Origin: Gossypium raimondii
Taxonomy: Eukaryota; Streptophyta; Magnoliopsida; Malvales; Malvaceae
Direction of reading: 5' to 3'
Assembly: GCF_025698545.1 (NCBI RefSeq)
Contig: NC_068577.1
Span: forward strand, 34,117,250 to 34,181,249
DNA: 64,000 bases
A program made the position numbers and the translations under genes. Below, piece by piece: positions 1 to 12,345 of this stretch. The notes under the pieces are model-generated. The model did not search any database. It saw only the letters and a program-made list of their open reading frames with translations, and was not told the origin of the DNA. Within the stretch, counting starts at the first letter, position 1, and every line of letters begins with the position of its first letter.

Positions 1-388
1 GAGTGAGCTAGAAGCCCAGTGAGTGACTTGGCCCACATGCAGAATTTTATTTATAAAATATTAGAGTAAACCCTACCCCCATCCGCTACACACTATCTTC
101 GTTCAACCAATCACACCAATTAGGACTACAAGATTCTATCCATCCAATCACACCGGTACGTGGCAGTAGAACTACCATAATAAACTTCCTCCATCATAGC
201 AAAACCCACCCTAATGAATATGCATCATCATATTTACATACATACGTATCATATAGGTTGCATGGCATCTATGTCTAAACATATATTTACAAAGCATAAC
301 ATAACACATAACTTATACAAATCGAAACTTACTTAACATGATTTCTAAGCCTACTCATCTGTAACATACTAACTGTTTCACTTTTATA
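1..388. repeat. LTR-like retroelement sequence, unresolved
   Basis: No gene is visible. The stretch runs directly into the left LTR of the neighbouring gypsy element, but the join does not match the expected LTR terminus. Its base composition and style resemble the 3' part of a plant LTR, so it is probably a fragment of another element that begins outside the window. Family and borders are not resolved. Confidence 0.35.
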
Positions 389-3106
389 GGCCGAATCTAG
401 CGGTGTCACATGGTAGTGTTTTTCAAAAAAATGAGTTTTCGTTGAAAACCTCTTATCTTTACCACCTCTTTACACTCTTTTATGCTTAATCCAAGACGTG
501 TCGATCAATTTCAATGTGATTTGTATTCAAAAGTTATTCTCTTTCAAAACGTTATTAAGTTTCAAAACGTCACTTATTGCGGAAGCTTTTCAAAACAGTT
601 TGCATGTTTGTACGGATTTTGTTAAAATGTTTAATCTGTTTTGAAAACTCCATTATCCCTACTACTAGCAGTTGTAAATCAAAAGAATAAAAACCCCAAA
701 TTAAAAATAAAAACCCAAAGAGGCCATTATTACAGTAAAATACCCCAAAATAAATCAAAATTATAATTAATTACTAAGTCAAATTAAATAGGTCGTGTGG
801 CCACCACTAAGTCCTCCGTCGCACCGATCTGCCTATTTTTAGGGATTACTTGTACAGTCAAATCAGAAGGGTGAGTTTACGTAAATTCAGTGTGTAATCT
901 CATATAAAGCAAACAGTCAGAAGACAATTGCAATCTAGGCCTAAGCCCATTTCAGTACAGTTTCAGCTTCAAATAGGGCCTTAGCCCATTACAATACAGA
1001 AGCAGTCATGCATTTGGGCCTTGGCCCATTACAGTATCAATCGTCAGTGCAATAACAGATATACAGTTTCAAATCCTACTCAGCCAACCTCTACACTCCA
1101 ACTCCTTCCAACCATACACTCCATGTACGGATATAATTAACCCACCCATCCCTACACTTCAAAAAGAACTGAATGCGGAACTAAACAGTAGTTCGTAGCA
1201 GAGCTTCTAGTAACTTAGGCTCGAGGCCTTTCAGTACACTTCATCCGAACATTATAATTTTCCAACCCAATGTAATGCAATATACAAATATGACATGCTG
1301 TAACATAATATAATGCATGTAAACAGCGCATACAGTATCAAATCTTTGGGACATCATCAGGCTTAATTATATCACTCATACAGTCATTTTAGTCAATTAG
1401 AGGTCTAGGTAAACTTACCGTCACTACAGTAAGTTTACAGTCGACTTGGGCGATCCGTGCAACCTTATCAGTAAAATAGTGAAAATGGGCCTACGAGGCC
1501 AATAAATTTGCCCGTGTGGCTCACATGACCCTAATTGGCCTTGGCCTCGTGATCCATTTAGTGTAACTCATGCTAAATAATTATTCATATGTGTTTCCAC
1601 TATTTACATATAATCCTTCCAAGCTGTCTACCTGAGTCACTGTTACTAAATTTTTTGTATCTTAAGCTATAGAATTTCAAATTAAGGTCCGCAAATTTTT
1701 CCTAAAACTAGACTCACATATCTTCTTACCTTTAAATTTTTAGAATTTTTGGTTTAGCCAGTAAATACAGTTTATTCTTTAAAGTTTCCCATACTCTGCT
1801 GTTTGGCAGTTTCGACTTTTTTTCACTAAAAATTAATTATCTTCTCATATAGATTTTGGACGATGTTCCCGTTTGTATATTTTGAAAATACTCATTCAGG
1901 ATTTTAAAAATATAAAATATAACCCATAATTATTTTTATAAAATTTTTAATTTTGAAAGTTAGGCTAGGGGATTCTGAAATTATTCTGACCACGTCTTAC
2001 TAAAATTCAAATATCTCATAATATGAAATTATTTTTTTTACTTCGTTTCTTCTATGAGAAACTAGACTCAAATATATTTAATCCTGTATTTTTTTCACCA
2101 TCTAACTCAATTCCCACGATTTATGGTGATTGTTTTAAAATTAGCCTACTACTGCTATCCAAACAGCAAGCAATATTGGCTTTTCGCCGAATCCCTTATT
2201 TTTGTGTTTCGGGTACACACCTGGTATCAATTGAGGCTACACGATCCTTGAGCACTTCAGAACCTTTAATTGACCAATTTCACTCAATTTATCACTTAAT
2301 CGATCGAACTAAAACTAAATCCAAAACGAGAAACGCATCCCTTAAGCGATGAAAAACTTACCCCAGCACATCAAAATAGTTTATGCAATAGAACGATGAG
2401 ACCTCTAATCCACGTGAGATGCTGCTGTCAAACGCCACAAACTCCCAAATCAAAGTTGGAAAAAAATCGTAAGTTAAAGAGAGCAAAAACTCTACTTACC
2501 AGAACGTGCGACCAAAATTGACCCAACGGAACGAAGGTGTGGTAGCCAACAAAAGAGACATAAACAGAAAGAATAATGGAAAGAAAAGAAATTCGGGTTT
2601 GACAACAGAAAAATAAAAGATGAAGAAGAAAGGGAGAATAGATGGCGTCAGAAAGGTGGGGAGTTTTGGGAAAATCAAAATTTTACAAAAAAGAAATGAT
2701 AATGCTCAAAAAATTTGATAACCCCAAAATCCACTCCCCTAAATTCTCTTTACCAAACTCCCACTACTCAGATTTCCAATACAACTCAAACTTTTCAACT
2801 GATGAGCAAATAAAAAATATATTTGTCCTTACACTCACGCAGGAATTTGAACTTCTAACCCTCTGCCAACCAACACTCCCCTTAAGCACCAGACCAGCAG
2901 GCCCATTCTAGTAAGTACTTACAAACTTTTAATTAAAAGCTTACTAGCCAGAAATAAGGGTTAAGTCAGAAAAACACTATAATTTGCCAAAGTCAGGGCT
3001 TGAACTCAAGACCTTCCAAACTCACCCAGAGTACTTAACCACAAATGCTGATACACAATTGTGTCACATTTTCACTAAAACAAAAATAAAAATTTTGGGC
3101 GTTACA
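389..3106 (-). repeat. 3' LTR of the gypsy element (outer end altered)
   Basis: This copy is collinear with 9586-12345 and ends with GTTACA at 3101-3106. The first ~30 bases of the right copy, which start TGTAACACC at 9586, are replaced here by unrelated sequence, so recognisable homology starts near 389. It contains three short dyads of the form GGGCCTTRGCCC at about 937-1030. The open reading frames inside it look like chance frames. Confidence 0.85.
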
Positions 3107-3126
3107 ACTCTACCCTCCTAAAAAAA
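3107..3126 (-). other. Polypurine tract of the gypsy element
   Basis: Read on the minus strand, the bases next to the LTR are AGGAGGGTAGAGT, directly followed by TGTAAC of the 3' LTR. This is the position and composition expected of the plus-strand primer of an LTR retrotransposon. Confidence 0.7.
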
Positions 3127-3134
3127 TTTTGTTC

Positions 3135-6100
3135 TCAAAATTTATCTGGTCCGAAAAGGTGAGGATACTGATGGCGCATCACATCCTCCTGTTCCCATGT
3201 AGCTTCTTCAGTGGTATGATTACGCCGCAGAACCTTAACCAACGGGATGGATTTTCTTCTTAGAACATTTACATCACGCTCTAAAATCTGAATTGGCTCC
3301 TCTTCAAAGGTCAGATCTAGCCTAACCTCGATCTCCTCAACAAGAACAATATGCGTGGAAACAGAGCGGTAGTGCCTCAACATAGAGACGTTGAACACGT
3401 CGTGAATTCGATCCAATTCTAGAGGTAACTTCAACTGGTAGGCAACTGGTCTCACACGTTTCAGTACGCAGTAAGGCCGAATAAACCTATAGCTCAACTT
3501 ACCCTTACGACCAAACCTTAATACATTATTTCACGGTGAAACCTTGAGAAAAATGAAGTCCCCCACAGAATACTCAATCTCTCGACGCTTTAAATCGGCG
3601 TAGGACTTCTGCCTACCAGATGCCGCTTTCAGTCGATCCTAAATTAGTCTAACTTTATCCTCGGTATCAGAAGCTAGTTCAGCTCTTAGAACACGCCGCT
3701 CACCCAACTCAGACCAACATGAAGGTGTGCGACACCTACGACCATATAAAGCCTCGTAAGGTGTCATCTGAATGCTAGACTGATAGCTACTGTTATAAGC
3801 AAACTCTGCTAATTGCAAGTAATCCTCCCAACTATCTCGAAAATTAATCACACAACTTCTCAACATATCCTCCAGTATCTGAATCACCCTCTCTGACTGA
3901 TCGTCAGTCAGAGGACGAAACGCAGTACTGAAGCCCAATTTGTACCCAGAGCTTCATGTAGCTTCTTCCAAAATCGAGACGTGAAGCGAGGATCCCTATC
4001 AGATATTATCGAAACCAGTACCCCATGCAGTCTCACTATCTCAGACACGTACAGTTTAGCCAGCTTCTGCAGAGAGTAGTCAGTACGAACTGGGATGAAG
4101 TGGGCGAACTTGGTCAATCGATCCACGGTGACCCATACAGAATCCTTCTTAGTAGGTGTGAGGGGTAACCCAGTAACGAAGTCCATAGTCACTGTCTCAC
4201 ACTTCCAAAGCAGAATCTTGACTTACTGCAACAAACCTGAAGGTAACTGATGCTCAGTCTTAACCTGCTGGCATGTCAGACACCTAGCCACAAATTTGGT
4301 AACCTCTCGCTTAAGACCTGGCCACTAGTATAACTCATCAAGGTCGCGGTACATCTTATTTCTGCCAGGATGCATAGCATAAGGGCTACTATGCGCCTCT
4401 CCAGTATAGACTACCTCAATTCAGAATATTTCGGTACACAGATTCTCTCACAAAAAAAGAGCACCCATTCGCTATTCAGTCCAAAGTCCTTGGTATTCCC
4501 ACTCTCAACCTGCCAAAAACGAAGTCTCAACAACTCATCCTCTTTCTACTTACCCTTAATTTGTTCTATCCATATCGGTTTAACTTGTAGTTCGGCCAAC
4601 AGGCTACCATCATCAAATAAATTGAGGCGAGCAAACATCGCCCTCAGGTCAGTCATAGTTCTACGGCTCAGTGCGTCGACCACCACATTAGCCTTACCAG
4701 GGTGGTATTCAATAGTACAGTTGTAGTCCTTAAGCAGCTCAATCCACCTACGTTGCCTAAGATTTAGCTCCTTCTGAGTGAGGAGGTACTTGAGGCTCTT
4801 GTGATCAGTGTAAATGATACACTTCTCACCATACAAGTAATGCCTCCAGATTTTTAGTGCGAATACCACTGCGGCCAACTCTAAGTCATGCGTCGAATAA
4901 CTTGCCGCATGAGTTTTAAGCTGGCGAGACGCATACACTACCACCTTACCCACTTGCATCAATACACATTCCAAACCAACATGTGATGCATCGCTGTACA
5001 CAGTAAACTCCTTTCTAGACTCTAGCTGTATTAGAACAGGGGCCTCAGTCAGTATAGTCTTGAGCTTCTCAAAGCTCTCTTGCTATGAATCAGTCTAATT
5101 AAACGGCACACCCTTACGTAGCAGCTTAGTCAAGGACGCGGCAGTTAGAGAAAGCCCCTCTACAAATCATCGATAATACCCTACTAGTCCCAAAAAACTG
5201 CAGATCTCAAACATAGTCTTAGGCTGCTTCCAATCTAAGACAGCCTCAATCTTTCAAGGATCGACTCTAATTCCCTCAGCAGAAACCACATACCCTAGAA
5301 ATTTTACTTCACGTAACTAGAACTCACATTTACTGAACTTGGCGTACAGTTGTTTCTCTCGCAGAATCTATAGAACCACTCTGAGGTGTTCATCGTGCTC
5401 ATCCTCAGTCTTCGAATACACCAGTATATCATCAATAAATACCACTACGAACTGATCCAAAAAGGGCTAGAACACTCGGTTCATTAGATCTGTAAAAACT
5501 GTCAGTGCATTCGTCAGTCCAAATGGCATTACTAGGAACTCATAATGACCATAGCGAGTCCTAAATGCCGTCTAATGTACATCAGCCTCCTTAACTCTCA
5601 ACTAGTGATACCCTGACTGTAAATCAATCTTAGAGAAAACTGGAGCCCCTCGGAGCTGGTCAAACAGATCATCTATCCTTGGTAAGGGGTATTTATTCTT
5701 TATGGTCAACTTGTTTAGTTGTTGATAATCAATACACATACGCATGGACCCATCCTTCTTTTTCACAAACAGAACCGGTACTCCCCACGAAGACACACTA
5801 GGGTAGATGAACCCAAGATCTAATAGCTCTTGAATCTGGGCCTTAAGCTCCACAAGCTCTTTCGGTGTCATTTTATAAAGGGCGAGAGACACTGAAGCTG
5901 TACCAAGAAGGAACTCAATCCCAAACTCTACTTCAGGATTCGGAGGTAACCCACGTAGCTCTTCAAGAAAAACATCTAGAAACTTCATAACTGTCCTGAT
6001 ATCATTAACCGAAGTGTCCCTAGAATCTGAAACACTGATGTAAGCCAGATACGCCTCACATCCTTTACGAACCAACTTTTCGGTCCTCAATACAAAAATC

Positions 6101-6486
6101 ATATTTGATAAGTAGTTTCATCGCTCTCTAATTCTGACTACCTCGCTGTCTTTCACAGTTCTTAATACAATCCTTTTCGAGGTACAATCTAAGCTTACTT
6201 GGTGTATAACCAACCAGTCCATTCCCAGTATCAGATCAAATTTCCCAAAAGGCAGTCCCATCAGATCAGCCAAAAAGATAACTCCTTGAACCTCTAGAGG
6301 AATATCTCTAAACAGTTTGTTAACCCTTATTGATTGTCCCAACAGACTTAGTACAGTGACCTCACTCGTAGTGCTTTCAACCAATATACCCAAGTTTTCA
6401 GATGTGGTACTAGCTATATATGAGTGACTGGATCCTATATCCATCAGTGCAGTATATGATACATTATAAATAAAGAACGTACACAT
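3135..6486 (-). pseudogene. gypsy pol: PR-RT-RNaseH-IN-chromodomain, broken
   Basis: Minus-strand polyprotein remnant. From high to low coordinates: aspartic protease (6118-6486, active site seen as DIGSSHS); reverse transcriptase (about 5000-6102, catalytic box FIDDILVY at 5410-5455); RNase H (4546-5001, with [10 protein letters not shown]); integrase (3639-4330, with the zinc-binding CLTCQ part near 4280, DFVTGLP and DRDPRF); and a chromodomain-like C terminus (3135-3497, TTEEATWEQEDVM). Protease to RNase H share one frame, broken by TAG/TGA codons at, for example, 5602, 5368 and 5317. The frame shifts near 4192 and again near 3938, so no functional enzyme is made. Several stops sit where the family has TGG or CAG. 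The domain order PR-RT-RH-IN is that of Ty3/gypsy. Confidence 0.92.
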
Positions 6487-9182
6487 AATGATGTTTGGAG
6501 CATCTCTATCCTCTAGGAGACGAACAGCATAAACTAGAGCCGACTACCTCGCCTCAGTATGACCGACACCTCTGTCCTGTGCCCTCTGACCACAGCCTCA
6601 ACCATTACCACCTCTGGTTTGACCCTGACCTCTCGGTGGCTGATGAACTACCTGTTGGAATGCAGGCACCCTTACGAGGCGGCAGAAAATTAAAACATTC
6701 GGTGATCCTAACCATGAATACATGTGTGAGGAACGAATCAGGGTGAAATAAAGGTTTCGAAATCACCAAATCTTTATTCTGAGCAGACAGTAACACCTCA
6801 GCAACGAGTAATCTGATCTACTATCGAACCAAGCCGTAATCTATCATGACTCCGGCCTCTACGTAATCCACCCAGTTGACAATGAACGGAAGGAATCCCC
6901 AAAACTGTTTTGGAAAAAAACTTTGCTTTGACGGCTGTTAGACCCAAGCAAAGGAAAAACGAGATTTTTTAATCTATTTTTAGGGTTTCTAGAAATTAAA
7001 TAAATATAACTATGTTTTAAATCAAAAATTACAATTACATTAATTATAATAATGATTTCGGTAAACTATATATTTATTTGAATTTATATACTAACCAAAT
7101 TCATGTTCTCATTATGCGTACAACAACATTGTACATAGTGTGTTCAATATTTGATTATCCAATTAAATTAATTCTATAATTAATTTAATTCAAGCGACAA
7201 CCAAACACAATACTAACTATGTTTTATTCCATTCATTTCAACTATAGGGTGTGACCCTGTAGGTTCTTGTAACGTTAGCAGTAATACTAGAACGATTCCA
7301 ATGTTACAAATAATGAGTGGCACCTAGCAATGCATCATTGCTACCTAAGCAACAAGAAATCATGATTCGACATAACATTTTTATGATTAACCTTTCATGC
7401 AATAATCCTTAAGTTCTTTATCTCTAGATTGGACACAAGTCATGGAATAGTCACACTTGCATAGTCCATTCCATGTTCCTTGATATCTTAAGTGGACTAT
7501 GATATACAAATAAGTATGACATCTCATATCAGCTTATTTGAGCATGGCCATGCATTTCTAGTCTCACTCAATCAAGTGGTCTAAGATATTACTCCCATTA
7601 TGTAGGGGGACTTATCCTATATCGATCAACCATATCCCTCTACATAGATCGTGGTATATCCAACATCAGCCTTTATAGAATAACCAGTTATGGTGTACGT
7701 TTGGCTGTATCAAAATATACAACTCACGATGTTGGGATTATGATGATCTCAAGTCTGAGGATCATATACATATTAATCAATATGAGTAATGTTGTGACAA
7801 TTACATAATAATCCAAGAAACATACTTATAACGGGTTAGTCCAATATGTTGTTCTCTAACACACATTCATGCATCGATTTTGACATTCCATATCAATGAC
7901 AACTATTTATCATCAATCAACTACATGTTAGTCTTAATGCATTATTGTTGTCCTATTCAACAATAATACTTAACTAACGACCTTTTAAGAATAATCATAT
8001 TACTCTCAGGACATTATTATAAAATAGTTTATTTATACACACAGAAAAGAAACTGAAATAATAATGGTAATGCCTTACAATCATCTCATGATTGATCTTT
8101 GGGCATACTCTAACACTACCCTTGTCGGCTGCGCAGTATTACTACCCGGAGCTTGCATCTGATCGGACCTCCATGGGCACTCTCTAATACGGTGCTCTAG
8201 AGAATCGCACCTCAAACATGTTGCAGTTTTTTTTTCAACACTTGTTCTTATGGTGCCTACCACAGTCAGTACACAACGACTGTCCACTAACAGCAACGGG
8301 AGCCCTAACTCTCATCGACCCATCAACTCTGGCCTTTTTCTTAGGCTTTAGAACAGAACTTTAGGGCTCTGAATCCCTCTTATTCCTACCTCTCTCCCTG
8401 TCACGGTTCTGGCGCTCATTGCGCTTTACTTTCTCGGTGATGTACGCCTTATCAACCAAAGCAGCAAAATTTCGCTCCCTCTGTGGAGCTATCAAAACCC
8501 TTAGATTATCCTTGAAGCCATCCTCGAAGCGAACACATCGCTCATACTTAGTCGCCACCATACCACGCGAATAGTAGCCCAGTCGTCAAAACTCGACCTC
8601 ATACTTGGCCATTGATCTATCTCCCTGAATTAGATTTAAGAACTCCCTCCTACGGGCATCCACATAACTAGTCCCCACATATTTCCCCTGAAAAGCGATC
8701 TTAAACAACTCCCAGGCTAGTCGATCGGGCTGAGTGCCCTCTTTAATAGTGAGCTACCACTGATACACCTCATCACGTAGCAGCGATACAGCACCTTTTA
8801 ATTTTTGCTCAAAGGTGCAGTCCAGGTCATCCATAATTCTCTCTGTGGCCTCTATTCAGTATTCTGTCACATTAGGGGCAATTCCAACAATACCCCTGAA
8901 AAGCTCTGCTCCGTTAGATCGGAGTCATTCCGTAACCAACCCTCGGCCCCCAGCTCTAGTATTGCGCCCAGCGACCCTTTCTAAAATCCTTAACATGACT
9001 TGAGAGAGTGTGTCATCCTCAGTCGCTCAGTATTGTGACCCAGTCTTAGTGACAGGTGACACAGGCATCTCGCTAGTGTCTATATTTGGCATACTGCCCA
9101 GTGAAGAGGACTCAGCTCTAGCCCCTCTATGGCCTCTATCTCGGCCTCTAGTACCCCGTCCGCGAGTACCTCATGCACTCAT
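6487..9182 (-). pseudogene. gypsy gag, broken and split by an insertion
   Basis: Capsid/nucleocapsid remnant read on the minus strand from an ATG at 9180-9182. The fourth codon is already a stop. Capsid-type sequence follows over 8361-9003 (for example FKIAFQGKYVG and KYERCVRFEDG). A zinc knuckle CX2CX4HX4C (CLRCDSLEHRIREC) lies near 8175-8222. Reading stops at 8120, where the insertion 6653-8115 begins, and resumes at 6652 with VHQPPRGQGQTRGGNG, a glycine-arginine-rich tail that leads into the protease. Several other stops are present. The protein would normally package the element RNA; this copy cannot. Confidence 0.85.
6653..8115. mobile_element. LTR-like insertion (solo LTR, copia-type ends) inside gag
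   Basis: A 1463-bp block begins TGTTGGAATGC and ends ACTCTAACA. It is bounded by the 5-bp direct repeat CTACC at 6648-6652 and 8116-8120. Removing the block and one repeat joins two gag segments in the order expected of the family. TG...CA ends, a 5-bp duplication and lack of any coding domain fit a solo LTR or a LARD/TRIM-like unit. The TGTTAG-type minus-strand terminus resembles plant Ty1/copia LTRs. The family is not named. Confidence 0.8.
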
Positions 9183-9567
9183 CGTCTAGTCGCGCTTATC
9201 TATATTAAAAGTTTTATGAATCAATTTATAGTTCAATAGTTATTAGCAGATGTTTTACGAAAAAGTTTCAGTGGTTTAGAATTTGTTTTTGTACGACGCA
9301 GTGTCTACTATTGTTTATCGGTTTTACTACAGTATTAGTATATACTAATCTGAGTGTTTTCAGTACAGTCTATCTATAGTAGTCTCAGTATATACTATCT
9401 ATAGCCCTTTCAGTTTTTAAACAGATATCAGTTCAGAGGACTTACAGGATCGGCGCCAAAGACTCGATGTGCCACACAATTAGTAAAAACATTTCACGTC
9501 ATTAAAAAATCAATTCTTAGAAAGTTAAATATCAAAAACCTAAATCCACAGTCGAGTTTTGTAACTT

Positions 9568-9580
9568 GACTCTGATACCA
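9568..9580 (-). other. Primer binding site, initiator tRNA-Met type
   Basis: On the minus strand the sequence reads TGGTATCAGAGTC, five bases inside the 5' LTR end. The usual plant initiator tRNA-Met primer site is TGGTATCAGAGC, so this copy is nearly perfect. It fixes the element orientation as minus. Confidence 0.85.
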
Positions 9581-9585
9581 CTAAA

Positions 9586-12345
9586 TGTAACACCTCTAAC
9601 CCGGCCTGGACGTTATGGCCGAATCTGGAGGTGTCACATGGTAGTGTTTTTCGAAAAAATGAGTTGTCGTTGAAAACCTTTTATCTTTACCACCTCTTTA
9701 CACTCTCTTATGCTAAAATCCAAGACGTGTCGATCAATTTCAATGTGATTTGTATTCAAAAGTTATTCCCTTTCAAAACGTCATTAATTTTCAAAACGTC
9801 ACTTATTGTGGAAGCTTTTCAAAACAGTTTGCATGTTTGTACAAATTTTGTAAAAATATTTGATCCGTTTTGAAAACTCGATTACCCCTACTACTAGCAG
9901 TTGTAAATCAAAACAATAAAAACCCCAAATTAAAAATAAAAACCCAAAAAGGCCATTATTACAGTAAAATACCCCAAAATAAAATCAAAATTATAATTAA
10001 TTACTAAGTCGAACTAAATAGGTCGTGTGGCCACCGCTAAGTCCTCTGTCGCACCGATCCGCCTATGTTTGGGATTACTTGTACAGTCAAATCAGAAGGG
10101 TGAGTTTACGAAAACTCAGTATATAATCCCATATAAAGCAAACAGTCAGAAGGCAATCGCAATCTAGGCCTAAGCCCATTTCAATACAATTTCAGTTTCA
10201 AATAGGGCCTTAGCCCATTACAATACAAAAAGAGTCATGCAATTTGGGCCTTGGCCCATTACAGTATCAATCTTCAGTGCAATAGCAGATATATAGTTTC
10301 AAATCCTACCCAGCCAGCCTCTACATTCCAATTCCGTCCAACCCTACACTCCATGTAGGGATATAATTAACCCACCCATCCCTACACTCTAAAAAGTATC
10401 GAATGCGAAACTAAACAGTAGTTCGCAGCAGAGCTGTCAGTAACTTAGGTTCGAGGGTTTTCAGTACACTTCTTCCGAACATTATAATTCCCTAACCCAA
10501 TGTAATGCAATATACAGATATGACATGCTGTAACATAATATCATGCATGTAAACAGAGCATACAATATCAAATCATTGGGACATCATCAGGCTTACTTAC
10601 ATCAATCATACAGTCATTTCAATCAATTAGGGATCTAGGTAAACTTACCGTCTCTCCAGTAAGTTCACAGTCGACTTGGGTGACCCGTGTAACCTTATCA
10701 GTCAAATAGTGAAAATCGGCCTACGAGCCCGAGAAGTTCGCCTGTGTGGCTCACATGGCCCAAATTGGCCTTGGCCTCGTGATTCATTTAGTGTAACCCA
10801 TGCTAGATAATTATTCATATGTGTTTCCACTATTTACTTATAATCCTTCCAAGCTGTCTACTTGAGTCACTGTTACTAAATTATTTGTATCTTAAGGTAC
10901 AGAATTCTGAATTAAGGTCCGCGAATTTTCCCTGAAACTAGACTTACATATCTTCTTACCATAAAAATTTTAGAATTTTTGGTTTGGCCAGTAAGCACAT
11001 TTTATTCTTTAAAGTTCTCCTATGCTGCTGTCTAGTAGCTTCGACCTTTCTCCACTAAAAATTAATTTTCTTCTCGTATAGATTTTGGACGATGTTCTCA
11101 TTCCTATATCTTGAAAATAGACTCATTCAGGATTTTAAACATATAAAATATAACCCATAATTATTTTTATTCAATTTTTAATAATTTTCCAAATTTAGGA
11201 TACGTGATTCTAAAATCATTCTGACCCTATCTCACTAAAATTCAAATATCTCATAATATGAAATTCTTTTGCTTACTTCGTTTCTCCTATGAGAAACTAG
11301 ACTAAAATTTTTTTAATCCTATATTTTTTTCAACCTATAACTTGATCCTCACAATTTATGGTGATTTTTTTAAAATTATCCTACTGCTCTTGTCAAAACA
11401 ACAAGCAATATCGGCTTTTCGTTGAATCACTTATTTTTTTGTTTCGGGTACACACCAAGTATCGATTGATGCTATAATGATCCCTGAGCACTCCAGAACC
11501 TATAATTGACCAATTTCACTCAATTTATCACTTAATCAATCGAACTAAAACTAAATCTGAAACGTAAAACGCATCCCTTAAGCGATGAAAAACTTACCCC
11601 ATCACCTCAAAATAGTTGGTTATGTAATAGCACGATGAGACCCCTAATCCATGCGAGATGTTGCTGCCAAATGCCACAAACCCCCGAATCAAAGTTGGAA
11701 AAAAATCGTAAGTTAAAGAGAGCAAAAACTCTACTTACCAGAACAGGCGACGAAAATTGACCCAACGGAACGAAGGTGTGGTAGCCAACAAAAGAGACGG
11801 AAATAGAAAGAATAATGGAAAGAAAAAAAATTTTGGTTTGACAACTGAAAAACAAAATGTGAAGAAGAAAGGGAAAAGAGATGGCATCAGAAAGGTGGAG
11901 AGTTTTGGGAAAATCAAAATTTTACAAAAGGAAACGATAATACTTAGAAAATTTGATAACCCCAAAATCTACTCCCCTAAATTCTTTCTACCAAACTCCC
12001 ACTACTCAGATTTCCAATACAACCCAAACTCTCCAACTGACGAGCAAATAAAAAATATATTTGCCCTTATACTCATACAAGGATTCGAACTCCTAACCCT
12101 CTGCCACCCAACACTCCCCTTAACCACCAAACCAGCAGACCCATTCTGGTAAGTACTTACAAACTTTTAATTAAAAGCCTACTAGCCAAAAATAGGGGTT
12201 AAGTCAGAAAAACACTAGAATTTGCCAAAGTTAGGGCTTGAACTCAAGACCTCTCAGACTCACCAAGAGCACTTAACCAGAAATGTCGATACACAATTGT
12301 GTCACATTTTCACTATAACAAAATTAAGAATTTTGGGGAGTTACA
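9586..12345 (-). repeat. 5' LTR of the gypsy element
   Basis: A 2760-bp LTR running from TGTAACACC at 9586 to GTTACA at 12345. It is collinear with 389-3106 and includes the same three GGGCC-dyad repeats (about 10167-10265). Read on the minus strand it is the upstream LTR, immediately followed by the primer binding site. Confidence 0.88.

Larger units (their letters stand above)
389..12345 (-). mobile_element. Decayed Ty3/gypsy chromovirus (Tekay/Del-like)
   Basis: A minus-strand LTR retrotransposon. Two ~2.75-kb LTRs (389-3106 and 9586-12345) flank an internal region read on the minus strand in the order primer site (9568-9580), gag (from 9182), protease, reverse transcriptase, RNase H, integrase and a chromodomain-like C terminus (down to 3135), then a polypurine tract at 3107-3126. 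By eye the LTRs differ at about 14 sites in about 215 aligned bases near their left ends, so the insertion is not recent. Gag and pol carry stops and frameshifts, so the element cannot make its own proteins. A 1463-bp LTR-like insertion interrupts gag. No 5-bp target duplication is seen: 355-359 reads TCATC and 12346-12350 reads CAATT. The lineage is inferred from the primer site, the LTR size and the chromodomain-like tail. Confidence 0.9.

Noticed and set aside
2023..2352. 109-residue plus-strand frame in the gypsy LTR
   Set aside because: It is antisense to the element, is broken in the other LTR (11260-11590), and has no protein features.
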